Assembly: GCF_030499535.1 (NCBI RefSeq)
Contig: NZ_JASTLB010000004.1
Location: 186,001-250,000, forward strand
Direction of reading: 5' to 3'
Origin: Streptomyces sp. TG1A-8
Lineage (GTDB): Bacteria; Actinomycetota; Actinomycetes; Streptomycetales; Streptomycetaceae
DNA length: 64,000 nt
Below, piece by piece: positions 19,601 to 29,220 of the stretch (its first letter is position 1; every line of letters starts with the position of its first letter). The notes beneath the pieces are model-generated. The model was given only the letters and a program-made list of their open reading frames with translations, made no database searches and had not been told where the DNA came from. The translations under genes were made by a program, and so were the position numbers.

Positions 19601-22064
19601 GGCACTGCAGCTGGTACAGGAGTGGCTCGCCGAACCGCGTCCGGCGGGCTCCCGTCTCGTCCTCGTCACCTCCGGCGCCGTCACCCCGGTCGACGGCGGC
19701 ACCAGTGCCGCGGACCGGGCCGCCTCCGACGGACGCGCTTCCGTACCGGCCCACGTGCCGGTGTGGGGGCTGATCCGCTCGGCCCTGCGGGAGAACCCGG
19801 GCCGTTTCGCCCTGATCGACACGGATGGTCACCCCGACTCCTGGCGCTCCCTGCCTGCCCTGCTGGCCGCCGCGGCGCCGGAGATCGCCGTACGACGGGG
19901 AACGGCGTACGTACCCAAACCGGTACCGGTGATCGGGACGACGGAGAAACAACGGCCCGCCAGGCGGCTCGGTCCGCAGGGCACCGTCCTGGTCACCGGC
20001 GGCACCGGTTCCCTGGGCATGCTCCTGGCACGGCACTTGGTCGCCGCCCATGGCGTCCGGCATCTGCTGCTCGCCGGCCGACGCGGACGGGACGCACCGG
20101 GGATGAAGGAACTCGTCCAGGAACTGGGCGAGTCGGGCGCCGAGGTGACCGTCCGGGCGTGCGACGTCGCGGACCGGTCGGCGCTCGCCGCCCTGCTCGA
20201 CTCGGTGCCGGCGGCCCATCCGCTGACCGGCGTGGTGCACGCCGCGGGGGTGCTGGACGACGGCATCGTCCCGGCGCTCACTGCCGGCCGTCTGGAGCGG
20301 GTGCTGCGGCCCAAGGCGGACGCCGCCCTCGCCCTGCACGAGCTGACCCGGGGGTGCGACCTGGCCGTGTTCGCGCTGTTCTCCTCGGTGGCGGGTACCT
20401 TCGGCTCCGCCGGCCAGGCAAACTACGCGGCGGCCAACTGCGTGCTGGACGCGCTGGCACAGCACCGCAGGCGGCTCGGTCTGCCCGGTACGTCGATCGT
20501 CTGGGGCCCCTGGCGGCAGAAGGCGGGCATGATGGCGCACCTCACCGACGCGGACCTGCGGCGGATGGCCCGCTCGGGGTTCGGCCCGCTGGAAGAGGCC
20601 GAGGGCCTGGCCCTCTTCGACTCCGCCGTGGCGGGTGACGACCCGGTGGTGGTGGCGGCCCGCCTCGATCCGGGCGCCCCCGGCGGTGGCGATCCGGCGG
20701 GGGACCGGTCCCGGCCGCCCGCCCCCACCGCCCGCTGCGGCGGGGTCGGGCGGCCGCTCGGCCGACGGCTGGCGTCCGCTTCCCCGGACGAGCGGGACGG
20801 GTTGCTGCTCACAGAGGTACGGGCCCTGGCGGCCTCGGTACTGGGACACCCGCAGGAGGCCGGCGCAATCGACGGCGACGATCTGCTGGCAGACCTGGGA
20901 CTCGACTCCCTGGCCGCGGTCGAACTGCGCAACCTGCTCGTGACGTCGACGGGGCTGGCGCTGCCGGCCACGCTGCTGCTGGACTTCCCGACCCCGCGAG
21001 CGGTCGCCGCCGAGCTGGCGCAGCGGTACGCCCGGGAGACGACCCCTCCCGCCGCCCCCGAAGGGCCGGCTGCCGCCGGCCAACCGGACGGCTCCGGCCC
21101 TCCGGCGCACGACGGTGTTTCCGGCGGTCCCGGGGCGGCCGGCCGGACGGAAGCTCCGGTACGGGTGGCGGGCCGCCCGAACACCGCAGCTGCTTCGGAC
21201 GCCTCCTTGGGTGCACTCTTCCGTACCGCCTGCGACCGAGGGCGGACGTGGGACGGCATGGCGCTGCTCACCATCGCCGCACGCCTACGCCCGCTCTTCG
21301 ACAGCGCCGGGGCTCCCGGCGCGGCACTCGACCCCATCACACTGGCACCGGGCGGCACGGGGCCCCGGCTAGTCTGCTTCCCCGCCCTCAGCGTGCTCTC
21401 GGGGCCCCGGGAGTACGCGCGCTTCGGCGCCGGGCTGCAGGGCCTGCGGCCGGTATCGGCGGTGCGGCACCCCGGGTTCGCGGCCGGGGAGCCGCTGCCG
21501 GCCACTTTGGACGCCCTCGTCACCGCTCAGGCCGCCACCGTCCGCGCGATCGCGGGTGACGTGGTCCTGCTGGGCCGCTCGGCCGGCGGCTGGGTGGCCC
21601 ACGCCGTGGCCGAGCGACTGGAGGCCGAAGGCACCGCCCCGCTCGCCGTCGTCCTGCTGGACACCTATCCGAGCAGCGACGACCGTCGACAGGCGCTCTC
21701 CGTGATGACCTCGGACATGCTGCACCGGGCCGCGGAGTTCCCCTCGGCCGACCCGGACCGGCTCACCGCCATGGCCGGGTACTTCGAGCTGTTCGCCAGC
21801 TGGCACCCCTCGCCGCTCGACTCTCCGACCCTCTTCGTACGGGCTCGGGACCCGCTGCCCGGCACCGAGCCCGCCCCGGTCTGGAGCCTGCCGCACACCG
21901 AAGTCACCGTGCCCGGGGACCACTTCACCGTACTGGAGGAACACGTCCGCACCACCGCCCTCGCAGTCCACCACTGGCTGGCCGATCCTGACCGCCGCCA
22001 CCCCGCCGCCCGGCACCACCCGGAGGACCTCGACCACCACTCGACCCCCGGCGAGGCACGGTGA
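13683..22064 (+). CDS. Self-contained modular polyketide synthase (CoAL-ACP-KS-AT-DH-KR-ACP-TE)
   Basis: This is one 2,793-residue type I synthase. An N-terminal acyl-AMP/CoA ligase domain (about 1-530; [11 protein letters not shown] near 191) is followed by ACP1 (Ser584 in GMDSL). The KS has the Cys816/His951/His990 triad. The AT has Ser1284 in GHSMGE and the malonyl-type HAFH at 1387-1390. The DH has His1612 in [11 protein letters not shown] and Asp1797. The KR has its NADPH motif near 2104, LDD at 2191-2193 (B-type) and Tyr2248. ACP2 (Ser2409) and a thioesterase (Ser2633 in GRSAGG) end the chain. It should activate a free acid, extend it once with malonyl-CoA, reduce and dehydrate it, and release a 2-enoic acid. 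GTG 13683 has GGGAGG ten bases upstream. All key residues are present, but no tailoring genes are nearby. Confidence 0.93.
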   Translation: MSADADVIRPLPRTLRVYARSLGEKVAFEDRRTRVSYRDLGLRTERLAGHLAGTGLARGERVAILLGNRVEAVESLLAVTRASGVGVPLDPGSSEAELARLLDDCGARVLITDEARPARWPGLLSRPGLIVVVVERGEENGDAPPSGGFGTPADRVGAVGGVLRYEELMSTEPGTPARDDLALDETAWLLYTSGSSGTPKGVLSTQRNRLAPVAAGLVGALGLSDRDRVLWPLPLHHAMSQVVCVLGVTATGASAVLQPRFSVAEVLGELRRTDAPYTLLGGVPTTYSALLDAVRSEEDDGDGGGLGTPALRGCVSGGAWAGPGFRSSFEAICRVPYLEHYGSTEAGPVTMAAPGSTSAAGSCGRVLPGTRVRVGGGADGQDTGEGELWVSGPGVMVGYHGRPEATAEVLRDGWFRTGDLARIEASGELAITGRASELIIRGGANIHPPEVEAVLRRLPGVADAAVAGRPHPVFGEVPVGYLVPALGSAALDRGAVLAACRAELSAFKVPAELYEVEDIPRTASGKVRRHALADRPARTLGTGAAGEPAADLLALVRSEAAAVLGRTAEAVEPETALRDLGMDSLTATVLRERLAAVTGLSLSEAVAFDFPTAAALAAYLRSRSAAAPPGAGTAHRGVARPDDDPVVIVGMACRYPGGVTSPEELWRLVVDGTDAIGPFPTDRGWDTETLYDPDPARPGRTYVREGGFLTGVDRFDPGFFGISPREALAMDPQHRLLLEVAWETFERAGLVPRTLRGSSAGVYVGLMYSDYAGRITEVPEHVEGYLGLGSAGSVASGRIAYTFGLEGPALTVDTACSSSLVALHLAAQALRRGECSFALAGGVTVMSGPSSFVEFSRQRALAPDGRCKAFGASADGTGWAEGAGMLLLSRLSEARRAGLPALAVVRGSAVNQDGASNGLTAPHGPAQQRVIRQALADAGLAPGDIDAVEAHGTGTRLGDVIEAEAFLATYGREPRERPLRLGSVKSNIGHTQAAAGMAGVIKTVQAMAHGVLPRTLHADEPNPRIDWSSGRLALLTREAEWPRTDRPRRAGVSSFGISGTNAHVVLEEAPVDRDTPPPGSAAGDGAGSGRTEGGAVPAPVAVPVSARSGPGLRAQARRLYDRVAADPDAAPVDIGYSLATTRAAFEHRAVVVARDRAELLTSLRAVAEGGSRPGVRTGTTRRQGPLALLFTGQGSQRAGMGRELYESWELHPGFARSFDESCSLLDPLLPVPLRDVVFAGSGTQTGELLHTTRFAQPALFALETALFRLLETWGVRPDLVAGHSMGEVTAAHVAGVLSLADACILVTARGHLMDALPAGGAMAAVAADPDEAAEAAARLAGTGRAVEIAAVNGPASVVISGDEAAVRETVAYFRERGRSTTPLRVSHAFHSARMEPMLAGFADVVRRLSFAAPRIPLISAVSGRAATEEELSSPTFWVDHVRRPVRFADSVAYLQDRGAAHYVELGPDGVLTGLVQSCLDATGAAPAGTGTDGAPAGERTPTPLVLPTLRGARPEADALLDTVAALHTHGVPIDWRAVFAGRGGRRVTLPTYAFQRRRYWLDATPRHPAVPRPDTRTPAHPLLSSRTVTADDDGLLLSGLLSVHDQPWLADHVVAGTVLLPAAAFVEMALHAGESAGTPALDELALTAPLSLPADDTVELQVKVSGPDGAGRRTVVFHARPHTPAGDRPWQRHASGTLKPEPEPEPQPADRGAAAWACGGPWPPQGAIPLHAGRPDANPYERLAGSGLSYGPAFRGLRAAWRLGADLYAEVALPEAAAATLPQAGGPKFALHPALLDAALHALAFDGRAFEPGGTDGAGVSLPFAFSGARLHTAGARQLRVRITPGPDGRAKVELTDASGTPVATVRSLTLRSLPRTGPGTAAAVTGVLHRMDWVPLPEPPAPAAVPPWGVLSAVGTPLVDVLAPRGSGVPVYAGPKADGAAPAVLVAPCPTPPRTTGDTGDLAAQARWAAGWALQLVQEWLAEPRPAGSRLVLVTSGAVTPVDGGTSAADRAASDGRASVPAHVPVWGLIRSALRENPGRFALIDTDGHPDSWRSLPALLAAAAPEIAVRRGTAYVPKPVPVIGTTEKQRPARRLGPQGTVLVTGGTGSLGMLLARHLVAAHGVRHLLLAGRRGRDAPGMKELVQELGESGAEVTVRACDVADRSALAALLDSVPAAHPLTGVVHAAGVLDDGIVPALTAGRLERVLRPKADAALALHELTRGCDLAVFALFSSVAGTFGSAGQANYAAANCVLDALAQHRRRLGLPGTSIVWGPWRQKAGMMAHLTDADLRRMARSGFGPLEEAEGLALFDSAVAGDDPVVVAARLDPGAPGGGDPAGDRSRPPAPTARCGGVGRPLGRRLASASPDERDGLLLTEVRALAASVLGHPQEAGAIDGDDLLADLGLDSLAAVELRNLLVTSTGLALPATLLLDFPTPRAVAAELAQRYARETTPPAAPEGPAAAGQPDGSGPPAHDGVSGGPGAAGRTEAPVRVAGRPNTAAASDASLGALFRTACDRGRTWDGMALLTIAARLRPLFDSAGAPGAALDPITLAPGGTGPRLVCFPALSVLSGPREYARFGAGLQGLRPVSAVRHPGFAAGEPLPATLDALVTAQAATVRAIAGDVVLLGRSAGGWVAHAVAERLEAEGTAPLAVVLLDTYPSSDDRRQALSVMTSDMLHRAAEFPSADPDRLTAMAGYFELFASWHPSPLDSPTLFVRARDPLPGTEPAPVWSLPHTEVTVPGDHFTVLEEHVRTTALAVHHWLADPDRRHPAARHHPEDLDHHSTPGEAR

Positions 22065-22234
22065 CCCCGGCCTCCCGGATCACCCGACCGCGGCACACCC
22101 CAGCCTGACGGGTCCCAGGCGACGCCGTCGACTGAGAAGCCGTATCTCAACCGAACATGCTTCCTTGATTTCTGCTGGTCAGGCATGGTTTTGCTCGGGT
22201 TGAGGGGGGCATCGCGGCGTCTTGTGTCCGCTTC

Positions 22235-22786
22235 ATGGTCGAGGGGTGCGCGGTGGCGTCGGTGCTGGGGATGCTGGAGGAGCGGGAGGCGGCTGCCCGG
22301 GTGCGGGTGGAGGGTTTGCGGGAGGAAGCCGCGCGGCTGGCTGAGGTGCTGGAGGCTGCGGAGATCGAGCTGGACCGGCGGGTGATCGCGCGGGAGGAAC
22401 TGCTCGAGGCCCTGGCGGTCTCCGCGGCTGAGTCCACCGCCGTGACCACGGCCGAGGCGGGGGAGGAGGCGGCGCCGTCGCTCGCACGGGTGCCGGGCTC
22501 GGCGGTGCCGCCCTGGCGGGAAGGGCCGCCGGTGACGGTTCCGGCGCCGGACTGTCAGCGGATTCTGGGCATCCTGGAGCAGCAGCGATCCACGGGTCAC
22601 GGGCCGCTTCGAGCCAAGGAGATCGCGGTGGAGCTGGGCCTTGACGCGACGCCGGCGAAGGTCGAGGCGGTGCGGTCGAAGGCCCGGCGCCTGGCGGAGC
22701 GCGGCTGGCTTCTGCTGGAGGCGTCGGGGGCCTTCAGTGCCGGCCGGCGACCCGTGGCCGTGCCAGGCGCCGGCTCATCCGCGTGA
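22235..22786 (+). CDS. IS-borne accessory protein (coiled coil plus winged helix)
   Basis: The 183-residue protein opens with a strongly predicted coiled coil (about residues 10-65, heptads of Leu, Ala and Glu with many Arg), then a Pro-rich linker. Its C-terminal 70 residues look like a winged helix-turn-helix (PLRAKEIAVELGLDATPAK onward). It lies wholly between the inverted ends and its last 53 bases overlap the transposase tail, so it travels with the IS. DNA binding at the element ends or control of the transposase are plausible roles but are inferences. I cannot name the family. Confidence 0.6.
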   Translation: MVEGCAVASVLGMLEEREAAARVRVEGLREEAARLAEVLEAAEIELDRRVIAREELLEALAVSAAESTAVTTAEAGEEAAPSLARVPGSAVPPWREGPPVTVPAPDCQRILGILEQQRSTGHGPLRAKEIAVELGLDATPAKVEAVRSKARRLAERGWLLLEASGAFSAGRRPVAVPGAGSSA

Positions 22787-23582
22787 CCATCGACCACCGG
22801 ATCATCGCCTCGCTGCTGGCGGGCAGGGTCTCGTAGTCCCGGGCCAGACGACGCGAATGCATCAGCCACGCGAACGTGCGCTCTGCCACCCAACGCCTGG
22901 GCAGCACCACGAACCCGGTCATGTCGCCGGTGCGCTTGACGATCTCCAAGGTCAGAGCGAGCTTGTCCCGGCACCAGTCGACGAGGGAGCCGGTGTAGCC
23001 ACCGTCGGCCCAGACGAGGGTGATGTCGCGGTGCAGGCGGCGCAGCCGCCCCAGCAGGCCCGTGGCGGCGTCCCGGTCGCCGATGTTCGCGGCGGTGACG
23101 CAGACGACCAAGAGCAGACCGAGGGTGCCGGTCACGATGTGCCGTTTGCGGCCCGGCACCTTCTTCCCGCCGTCGTAGCCGCGTGAGGCGGCCGGCACCG
23201 TCGCGGCGGCACGCACCGACTGCGCGTCGATGATTCCCGCCGTGGGCTCGGCCTCACGGCCTTCGCGCTCACGGACCTTCCCACGCAGCCGGTCGTGGAA
23301 CTCTGTGATCAGCCCGTGCTCGCGCCAGCGGCGGAAGAAGGCGTAAACCCGGCCCCAGCCGGGGAAGTCCGCGGGCATCGCCCGCCAGGAGATCCCGCCC
23401 GCGACCAGGTAACGGATCGCGTCCAGCAGCTGCCGGTGACAGTAGCCCTCGGGCCGTCCACCCCGCCCCTGGAGCCAGGCCGGCACCGGCAGCAACGGCC
23501 CGATGGCCGCCCACTCCGCGTCCGTCATGTCCGACGGATACCGGCGAACCCGGTCCGGATGATCGGCCGCGTTGCCGTACAC
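22734..23582 (-). CDS. IS5-family transposase (complete)
   Basis: A complete DDE transposase of the IS5 group. It has an N-terminal MTDAEWAAIGPLLP block, GGISWRAMPADFPGWGRVY, the first Asp in IIDAQSVRAA, the second in LVWADGGYTGS, and the Glu in RRWVAERTFAWLMHSRRL. GTG 23582 gives a natural start (MYGNAADHPDRVRRYPSDM); ATG 23528 and an upstream ATG at 23726 are alternatives. No lesion is visible, so the element may be active. Confidence 0.88.
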   Translation of the reverse strand: MYGNAADHPDRVRRYPSDMTDAEWAAIGPLLPVPAWLQGRGGRPEGYCHRQLLDAIRYLVAGGISWRAMPADFPGWGRVYAFFRRWREHGLITEFHDRLRGKVREREGREAEPTAGIIDAQSVRAAATVPAASRGYDGGKKVPGRKRHIVTGTLGLLLVVCVTAANIGDRDAATGLLGRLRRLHRDITLVWADGGYTGSLVDWCRDKLALTLEIVKRTGDMTGFVVLPRRWVAERTFAWLMHSRRLARDYETLPASSEAMIRWSMVTRMSRRLARPRVAGRH

Positions 23583-23901
23583 GTGCGCGAGGCAATCGCA
23601 CGACACGGCGGACGAGTTGAAGTCAACGGGCTCGGGCGCGTACAACAACGACAACAGGGCCTCCGGGAACCGCTCGGAATGGGACCGCACCCCCGAGCTA
23701 CCAGGAGGCCCTGCCTTCATGCGCATACGGCCGGAAGATCACCCGACCAGGAACTCCGTTCGACCCACACGTTCCAAGATCGGTTGAGATACGGCTTCTC
23801 ATGCCCCACAAAGAAGATTGAACCTCGGACCGAAGCCGCCCACACACTTGACGAAGAACATGGAAGCACCCCCGGCAGGTCACAGCGGGACTGCTGGGAT
23901 C

Positions 23902-25461
23902 CTACGCGCGGGACGCCAGCGCGGCCGCGCGGAGGGCCTTTTTGTCGGTCTTACCGACAGTGGTCCTGGGGAGGGATTCGGTGATCGAGTAAGAAGCGGG
24001 CGTGTAGAGGTCTCCGAAGGCGTCGACGATCTCACGCGTCAGCCGGGCAAGGTTTGGAACCTCGGCCGGGTCTCTGGGGACCAGGACGACGTGCACGGTC
24101 TCCTTGTCGTCGTCGCCGGGCAGGCCGATGGTGGCGGCTTCCTTGATAGAGGGCTGTGCGACGAGGAAGTCATCGAGAAGGCGGGAATAGACGTTGTCGG
24201 CTGTGTTGCCCGTCACGATGATGTCCCGTGCCCGGTCGACCAGGTACAGATAGCCGTTCTCATCCTCACGCGCAATGTCTCCGCTGCGAAACCAACCCTC
24301 GTCGTCGAGTACCTCGGCGGTACGTTCCGGGTCGTTCCAGTAGCCCTCCATGACCATACGGCTGCGCACGTACAATTCGCCGACGTGCCCCACCGGCACC
24401 GGCTTGCCGTCGTCGTCGCGCAGCTCTATTTCGACTCCGGGCAACGGGCGCCCGCAGCTGGTCAAGGACTCAGGGCGGTGCAGATCGTGTTCTTGTGGCG
24501 TGAGCTCGGTGACGAGTCCGGTCTCGGATGCTCCGTATGCTTGGTCCAGTACCGGACCGAAACGTTCGATTGCTTGCCTAAGACGTGCCGGGGATGCTGC
24601 TGCGGCGCCGTAGTGGAGGGTCGTCAACGCAGGAAAGCGACCAGGCAGGCAGTCCGGATGGTCAAGCAGTTCGTACAGCATGGGCGTCACCACCATCATC
24701 CTCGTGACGCGCTCGCTCTCCATCACGGACAGGGCGGTGCCGGCATCGAACGTCCTCAGCAGCACGATGGTGTGGCCGCTCAGGACGCCTACCAGGAAAG
24801 CAGCGTGTCCGCTGGTGTGCGTCACGAGCGTGCAGATGAGTATCGCGGGGGCGGCCGACGAGCCGTCGGCGAACGCACTCGAAACCTCGACGTAGTTGTC
24901 ATAGTAGCCACTGCGGTGGACGACCAGCTTGGGCATTCCCGTCGTACCACCTGTGTAGAGAAGCGTCGCGATGTGACAGCCATCGGCGGCTTCGCGGAGC
25001 GAGAGACCAGCACTGTCGGAGGCTACCGCCAAGAAGTCGGCAGCAATCGAGGATGCGCCGATGCTGAAGACATGCGGAAGCTCGATTCCTCCAGCAATCT
25101 GTCCGGCCCGCTCCTCGAAGACCGGGTCGAACAAGAGCATCTTGACGTCAGCGTGCTGGATGAACGCCTCGAGTTCGCTGTTGCCAGGCTCCGGTGGCAC
25201 GAAGACCATGCGATAGCCCCCGAAATGCACGGCCAGCTGGAGCAGCAGCGCCTCGGGAGAATTCTCCACGAACAGTGCCACTCCATCCCCCTTGGCCAGG
25301 CCACTGCCCCGTAGCACCGCAGCGAAGCGCAGGACTGTGCTGACGGCCTCGGCGCCGCTGATCCGCCGCGCCCCCGCGACGATCGCGTCACGACCGCCTC
25401 TCTCCGAGAGCCGTTGCAAGACCGAGACGGTGTAGTTCGTGCCGACAGTGACTGTGTTCAT
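23902..25461 (-). CDS. Acyl-CoA ligase (ANL superfamily)
   Basis: The 519-residue adenylate-forming enzyme has the P-loop motif LLYTGGTTGMPK, the AYGASETG motif, the GWFRSGDIARED hinge region and the C-terminal lysine motif LPRTTVGKTDKKAL. These enzymes convert a carboxylic acid, ATP and CoA to an acyl-CoA through an acyl-AMP. The substrate cannot be predicted securely. AGAGGG precedes ATG 25461. It lies just beyond the IS5 element from the polyketide synthase, on the opposite strand. Since the synthase has its own ligase domain, this enzyme could supply a different acid or belong to an unrelated pathway. Confidence 0.88.
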   Translation of the reverse strand: MNTVTVGTNYTVSVLQRLSERGGRDAIVAGARRISGAEAVSTVLRFAAVLRGSGLAKGDGVALFVENSPEALLLQLAVHFGGYRMVFVPPEPGNSELEAFIQHADVKMLLFDPVFEERAGQIAGGIELPHVFSIGASSIAADFLAVASDSAGLSLREAADGCHIATLLYTGGTTGMPKLVVHRSGYYDNYVEVSSAFADGSSAAPAILICTLVTHTSGHAAFLVGVLSGHTIVLLRTFDAGTALSVMESERVTRMMVVTPMLYELLDHPDCLPGRFPALTTLHYGAAAASPARLRQAIERFGPVLDQAYGASETGLVTELTPQEHDLHRPESLTSCGRPLPGVEIELRDDDGKPVPVGHVGELYVRSRMVMEGYWNDPERTAEVLDDEGWFRSGDIAREDENGYLYLVDRARDIIVTGNTADNVYSRLLDDFLVAQPSIKEAATIGLPGDDDKETVHVVLVPRDPAEVPNLARLTREIVDAFGDLYTPASYSITESLPRTTVGKTDKKALRAAALASRA

Positions 25462-25557
25462 GATCCCTCTTCGTACTCGTGCATGCTAGCCGGGGGATGA
25501 CCCCAGGCTGTCTCACCAACCATGATCAACCGTGCCGGGCCTGTAAGACGTCGGCGG

Positions 25558-26241
25558 GGCGTTGTCACGTTGTTGGGTGTGCGGGTGTCTGACGGGGTGT
25601 GGAGGTGTGGTGGGGCCGGGTGCCGGCCCTGGGCTCGGGCCGCGGCAGGCCGGCTGGTGACGCCGGTGACCTGCTCCCGGACAGCGAAGCGGACGGTCGT
25701 CTCGGCGCGGTGTTGGGTGCCGGTCATCAGGTGGCGGCGGGGCCGGAAGCGGGGTGGGATGCCGCTGAACGCGGCCAGGAACCGCTGGGCTGCGCCCATG
25801 CTGCACAAGCCTTTCATCGCCCGTTCGCGTTGCCGGGTGGGCTGGTGGCTGTTCTCGGCCCGGCTGTTCAGGCCCTTGTATGAACGGTGCTCGACGCAGG
25901 GCATGACCTCGCGGTGGGCCGCTCGGTCGGAGCGGAGCCTGTCCGTGACGATCACCCGCGCCACCCCGCCCGTCTTCGTCAGCAGCATGCGCAAGAAGCG
26001 CCTGGCCGCAGCCGTGTCCCGGCAGCTGTGCACCAGGATGTCCAGCACCATCCCGTCCTGGTCTACAGCCCGCCACAGGTACTTCCGCTCACCGTCGATC
26101 TTGATGAAGACCTCGTCCGGATGCCACTTGTCACCGGGCTGAGGCTGTCGGCGGCGCAGGCCGCTGGCGTACTGCCGAGCGAACTTCAGGCACCAGCGCC
26201 GGACGGTCTCGTACGAGATGATTATGCCGCGCTCCAGCATC
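25558..26241 (-). pseudogene. IS6-family element, copy 3, 5' truncated
   Basis: One end, GGCGTTGTCACG at 25558, is preserved. The transposase, read on the minus strand, begins abruptly at MLERGIIISYETVRRWC. About the first 45 residues and the other IS end are missing, replaced at 26241 by an IS30 fragment. The catalytic residues are still readable (WHPDEVFIKI, VIVTDRLRSD, SRAENSHQPTRQRER) but the natural stop is gone and the frame runs on out of the element. It is inactive. Confidence 0.85.
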
Positions 26242-26424
26242 GGTGGATTCGCATGATCGTCGCAACGTTGCAGGATCGGAGTGCCAGAGCGGCGGTGAAT
26301 GCCTGAGCCGGGGTCTGCCAACTCAATGTCTTGCGGGGTCGGTTGTTGAGCCTCTGCTCAATGACACGGAGGTCGTCAGCGGTGTGCAGGGACAGGTTCG
26401 TGCGCTTGGGCAGGTACTGAGCTG
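26242..26424 (-). pseudogene. IS30-family transposase, C-terminal fragment
   Basis: The minus strand reads LPKRTNLSLHTADDLRV then EQRLNNRPRKTLSWQTPAQAF, the unmistakable C-terminus of IS30 transposases (LNNRPRKTLxWxTPAE). About 60 residues survive. It is squeezed between the truncated IS6 copy 3 and an IS3 element. Confidence 0.85.
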
Positions 26425-26829
26425 ACCCCGGTTTCGTGGAGTCCCTGAAGCCAGGCTTATGATCCTGGCCCGAAGGAGAACCACGAGCTGTGCCAGCACC
26501 ACGCAGGTACCCCGACGAGCTTCGTGAGCGGGCCGTCCGCGAGGTCCGCACGACGGGCCGGCCGATCGCGCACGTCGCCAAGGACCTGGGCATTCACAAG
26601 GAAGCCCTGCGCGGCTGGGTCCGTCAGGCCGAGGCGGACGCCGGCGAACGCGACGGCCGGCTGACCACCGCCGAGCACGAGGAACTGAAGCAACTTCGTA
26701 GAGAAGTAGCGGAGCTGAGGCGGGCGAACGAGATTTTGAAGGCCGCGAGCGCGTTTTTTGCGGCCGAACTCGACCGTCCCCGGACGAGGCCGACCAGGTG
26801 ATCGAGCACCTCAGGGACAAGGGCCTTAG
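26425..26829 (+). mobile_element. IS3-family element, 5' part only
   Basis: A left end like those of streptomycete IS3 elements (TGAGCTGACCCCGG at about 26424) is followed by orfA and the first codons of orfB (VIEHLRDKGL, ending at 26829). The rest of orfB was removed where the IS701-type element begins. A C-terminal orfB piece of similar type lies far away at 51113-51410. Confidence 0.75.
26490..26801 (+). CDS. IS3-family OrfA (helix-turn-helix protein)
   Basis: The 103-residue protein has the IS3 OrfA pattern: a helix-turn-helix (RRYPDELRERAVREVRTTG, then IAHVAKDLGIHKEALRGWVR) followed by a leucine-zipper-like segment (LKQLRREVAELRRANEIL) and FFAAELDRP at the end. OrfA binds the IS ends and is normally fused to OrfB by a -1 frameshift near its 3' end. 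OrfB is absent here apart from a few codons, so no active transposase can be made. Confidence 0.85.
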   Translation: MPAPRRYPDELRERAVREVRTTGRPIAHVAKDLGIHKEALRGWVRQAEADAGERDGRLTTAEHEELKQLRREVAELRRANEILKAASAFFAAELDRPRTRPTR

Positions 26830-28177
26830 TACTCCAGCAGCGGTTCGTGGCCTGAGGTGCGTTTTCGGTAGTGGCAGCGGCGGGCGATGGCCTGGCGGTG
26901 TCTTCTCCAGGCGGACCAGTTCAGTGCGTGGGTGATGGGATCGCGGTCGGCTCGTGGGTGGGGCAGGAGAGTGTCCAGGAGCCGCCGGATCTCTGCCACG
27001 GTGAGCGGGACGGTGGCTGATCCGTTTCTGCAGCCCCCTTTGCCTCCCCGCCGGCCTGGGCTTGTGCTGCGAGTGCGGCCAAGACGGCGTGGGCGAGCAT
27101 GGCCAGGGTGATGTGCCGATACCAGCCGACATAGCGGCGGACTTCGTACTCGTCCAGGCCGCACTCGTTCTTCGCGGCCTGGAAGCACTCCTCGATCGCC
27201 CAGCGGGAGCCGGCGATGCGGACCAGCTCGGCGATCTCGACACCCACGGGTGCGTAGGCCAGGTAGTAGGCCACATCTTCGGGGTCGGACAGGCTGCGGC
27301 GGGCCATCACCCACCGGTGATGGGTCGGCGGATCCGGATCGAAGATGATGTTGGCGGGCAACTTGGCCCCGGCCCAGTCGTAGATCCGCGGGCCCTTCGC
27401 CCCATCGCCGCAGGACAGCCGCTGCCAGGCATCATCGGGTGCTTCATCGATGAGATGGTCGATGCGCCAGATGCCGGCCAGGGACTTGATCTGCTGGGAC
27501 TTGGGCACCGCCACCACGTAGCCGACGCCCGTCTGCTCGAGCAGGCGGCGGAAGTGCCAGTCCTGCCCGTAGGCCTCATCCGCGGTCACCCACGACGCCG
27601 GCAGGCCGGCGGCCAGGCAGCGGCGGACGATGTCCCGGGCCAGTTCCCCCTTGGTCGCAAAGCCTCGCCCGTCGGGGATCTTGGCCGCCCGGCAGCGGTC
27701 ACGGTCGGACGTCCAGGCTTTGGGCAGGTAGAGCTCCCGGTCCACCAAGGCCCGGCCTGAGCTGGTGGCGTAGGCGCCGAACACGCCGATCTGACAGTTG
27801 TCGATCTTTCCTGAGGTGCCGGTGTACTGCCGACTGACCCCGGCTGAGGTGGTGCCCTTCTTGATGAATCCCGTGTCGTCGATGATCAGCACACCGCCCG
27901 GTCCGAGCCGTTCGGCGACGTAGGCACGGACGTCGTCACGCAGGGCGTCCGCGTCCCAGACACTGCTGTTCAGCAGCCGCTGAAAGCCGTCCGGAGTGCG
28001 GTGACCTGCCCATTCCGCAAGCTGCCAGCCGTTCTTGCGTGTCGCCCGCCCCAGCAGACCACGGACGTAGTCCCGCATCCGCCACCGCAGATCCGCCCGA
28101 GTGAACCTGCCCGCCACCCGAGCGAACACCAACTCCAACTCGCCGGCCCAGCAAGCGGCTTCACTCATCCCCTCCAT
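26826..28177 (-). CDS. IS701-family transposase, probably made by -1 frameshift
   Basis: The N-terminal and catalytic parts read intact: LLIDDTGFIKKG-like IIDDTGFIKKGTTSAGVSRQ (first Asp), SWVTADEAYGQDW (second), and SRWAIEECFQAAKNECGLD (Glu). The zero frame ends at 26921 in an atypical Pro/Ser tail. The -1 frame, entered at A_AAG_GGG (27041-27035, correct register), gives the family's normal ending (VPLTVAEIRRLLDTLLP and onward to the stop at 26826). The stop codon TAA is partly supplied by the target sequence. A simple indel is the alternative. The start may also be at 28168. Confidence 0.75.
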
Positions 28178-28227
28178 ACCAGGACAACGACAACCACCAG
28201 CTCAGGACACGAACCGCTGCTGGAGTA
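26830..28227 (-). mobile_element. IS701-type element, copy 1
   Basis: Inverted ends TACTCCAGCAGCGGTTCGTG (26830-26849) and its complement (28208-28227) enclose 1,398 bp with one transposase. The left flank is TTAG and the right flank GTAG, close to but not exactly the 4-bp YTAR target duplication of this family. The element sits exactly at the junction between an IS3 remnant and a Tn3 remnant, so flanking DNA has been exchanged. Confidence 0.88.
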
Positions 28228-29171
28228 GTAGGTGGGGTGGGAGGCGTTGCGGGTGAAGCGGCGCAGGATCGCCTCGGTGGACGCGGTCCGCGTGCGGATC
28301 GCGGTGGCGTACTTGATCATCTGGTCGTACTGCTGGCCGATCAGCTCCCAGCGGATCGGGCGGGTCAGCGCCGGCGTGAGCTCCGGGTAGGCGTCCGGCT
28401 CACCGGCCAGTGGCCGATACAGCTTCACCTTGTTGATCCGCTTGATGCGCGGCAGCAGATCGAAGTTCAGCAGCCTCGTGATGCCGAACCCGATTTCCGA
28501 CTGGCCATGCGAATCCGTGTAGTTGGCCTCGACGTCCATGGTGGTGCCGTGCCGCATCGCGCCCTCGACCATCGCGGCGGCCTCGGAGGCGGTGCAGTTG
28601 ATCAGCTGGGAGTGGATGGCCAGGGACTTCTTCTCCACGTGCCAGTAGATGAGCACCCCACGACCGCCGTAGCGCGAGTGCCACTCGGTGAACAGGTTCT
28701 GGTCGTAGGCCCGCACGTGCGTGGAGTCGGAGGCCACCGCGGTCGAGCCCTGCCCCCACAACTCGGTGCTGCGGGCGGCGAAGGTGGCGTTCGCGATCTC
28801 GATGGCAATCTGCCGGGCCGTCTCCGGGGTCAGGTACCGGCGGCGCACGTAGCGCAGTTCGTCCTCGGTATGGCCGTGGCCGCCGGAGGCGACGGCCTTG
28901 ATCCCGGTGTTGGTTCCGTAGGCGTAGATCACCAACAGCAGGCGCTCGGCCAGCACCTCCGCCGAGAGAGAGCCGCCGCCGGAGACCGAGGTGACCGCGT
29001 CCAGGCAGCCCGTGCGCAGGACGGCCTCCTTGAGCATGCCGATGAGCGGCACGATGCCCCACCGGCGCTGTACCTCGCCCTTGATCCTGCGCAGGTTCTT
29101 CGGCTCGGGCTGGGCCTCGGCCGGGGTCAGCCGGATCGCCCCGGACTTCCGCTCGGCGATGTCCGGCCCTC
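28228..29171 (-). pseudogene. Second Tn3-family transposase, internal/C-terminal fragment
   Basis: The minus strand carries about 310 residues of a Tn3-type TnpA distinct from the complete one nearby. Signatures are WGIVPLIGMLKEAVLRTG, YGTNTGIKAVASG, STAVASDSTHVRAYDQN (catalytic Asp), VLIYWHVEKKSLAIHSQL and YTDSHGQSEIGFGI. It is cut at 29171 by the left end of the complete Tn3 transposon and at 28228 by the IS701 end, losing the N-terminal two-thirds and the extreme C-terminus. It is inactive. Confidence 0.88.
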
Positions 29172-29220
29172 GGGGAGTATCCGAACGGAAATTAGCGGTA
29201 GCGGCTGACGCCGTGCCGCG

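Larger units (their letters stand above)
22134..23800. mobile_element. IS5-type element with an accessory gene
   Basis: Perfect 20-bp inverted ends, GAGAAGCCGTATCTCAACCG at 22134-22153 and its complement at 23781-23800, enclose 1,667 bp. Inside are a complete IS5-family transposase on the minus strand and a 183-residue gene on the plus strand, converging tail to tail. The element lies between the synthase and the acyl-CoA ligase, which would otherwise be about 170 bases apart. No clear target duplication is visible. It is longer than usual for IS5 elements because of the extra gene. Confidence 0.85.

Noticed and set aside
13650..21110. Very long open frames antisense to the polyketide synthase (several of 300-560 codons)
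   Set aside because: They mirror the codon bias of the synthase, contain no family motifs and lack ribosome sites.
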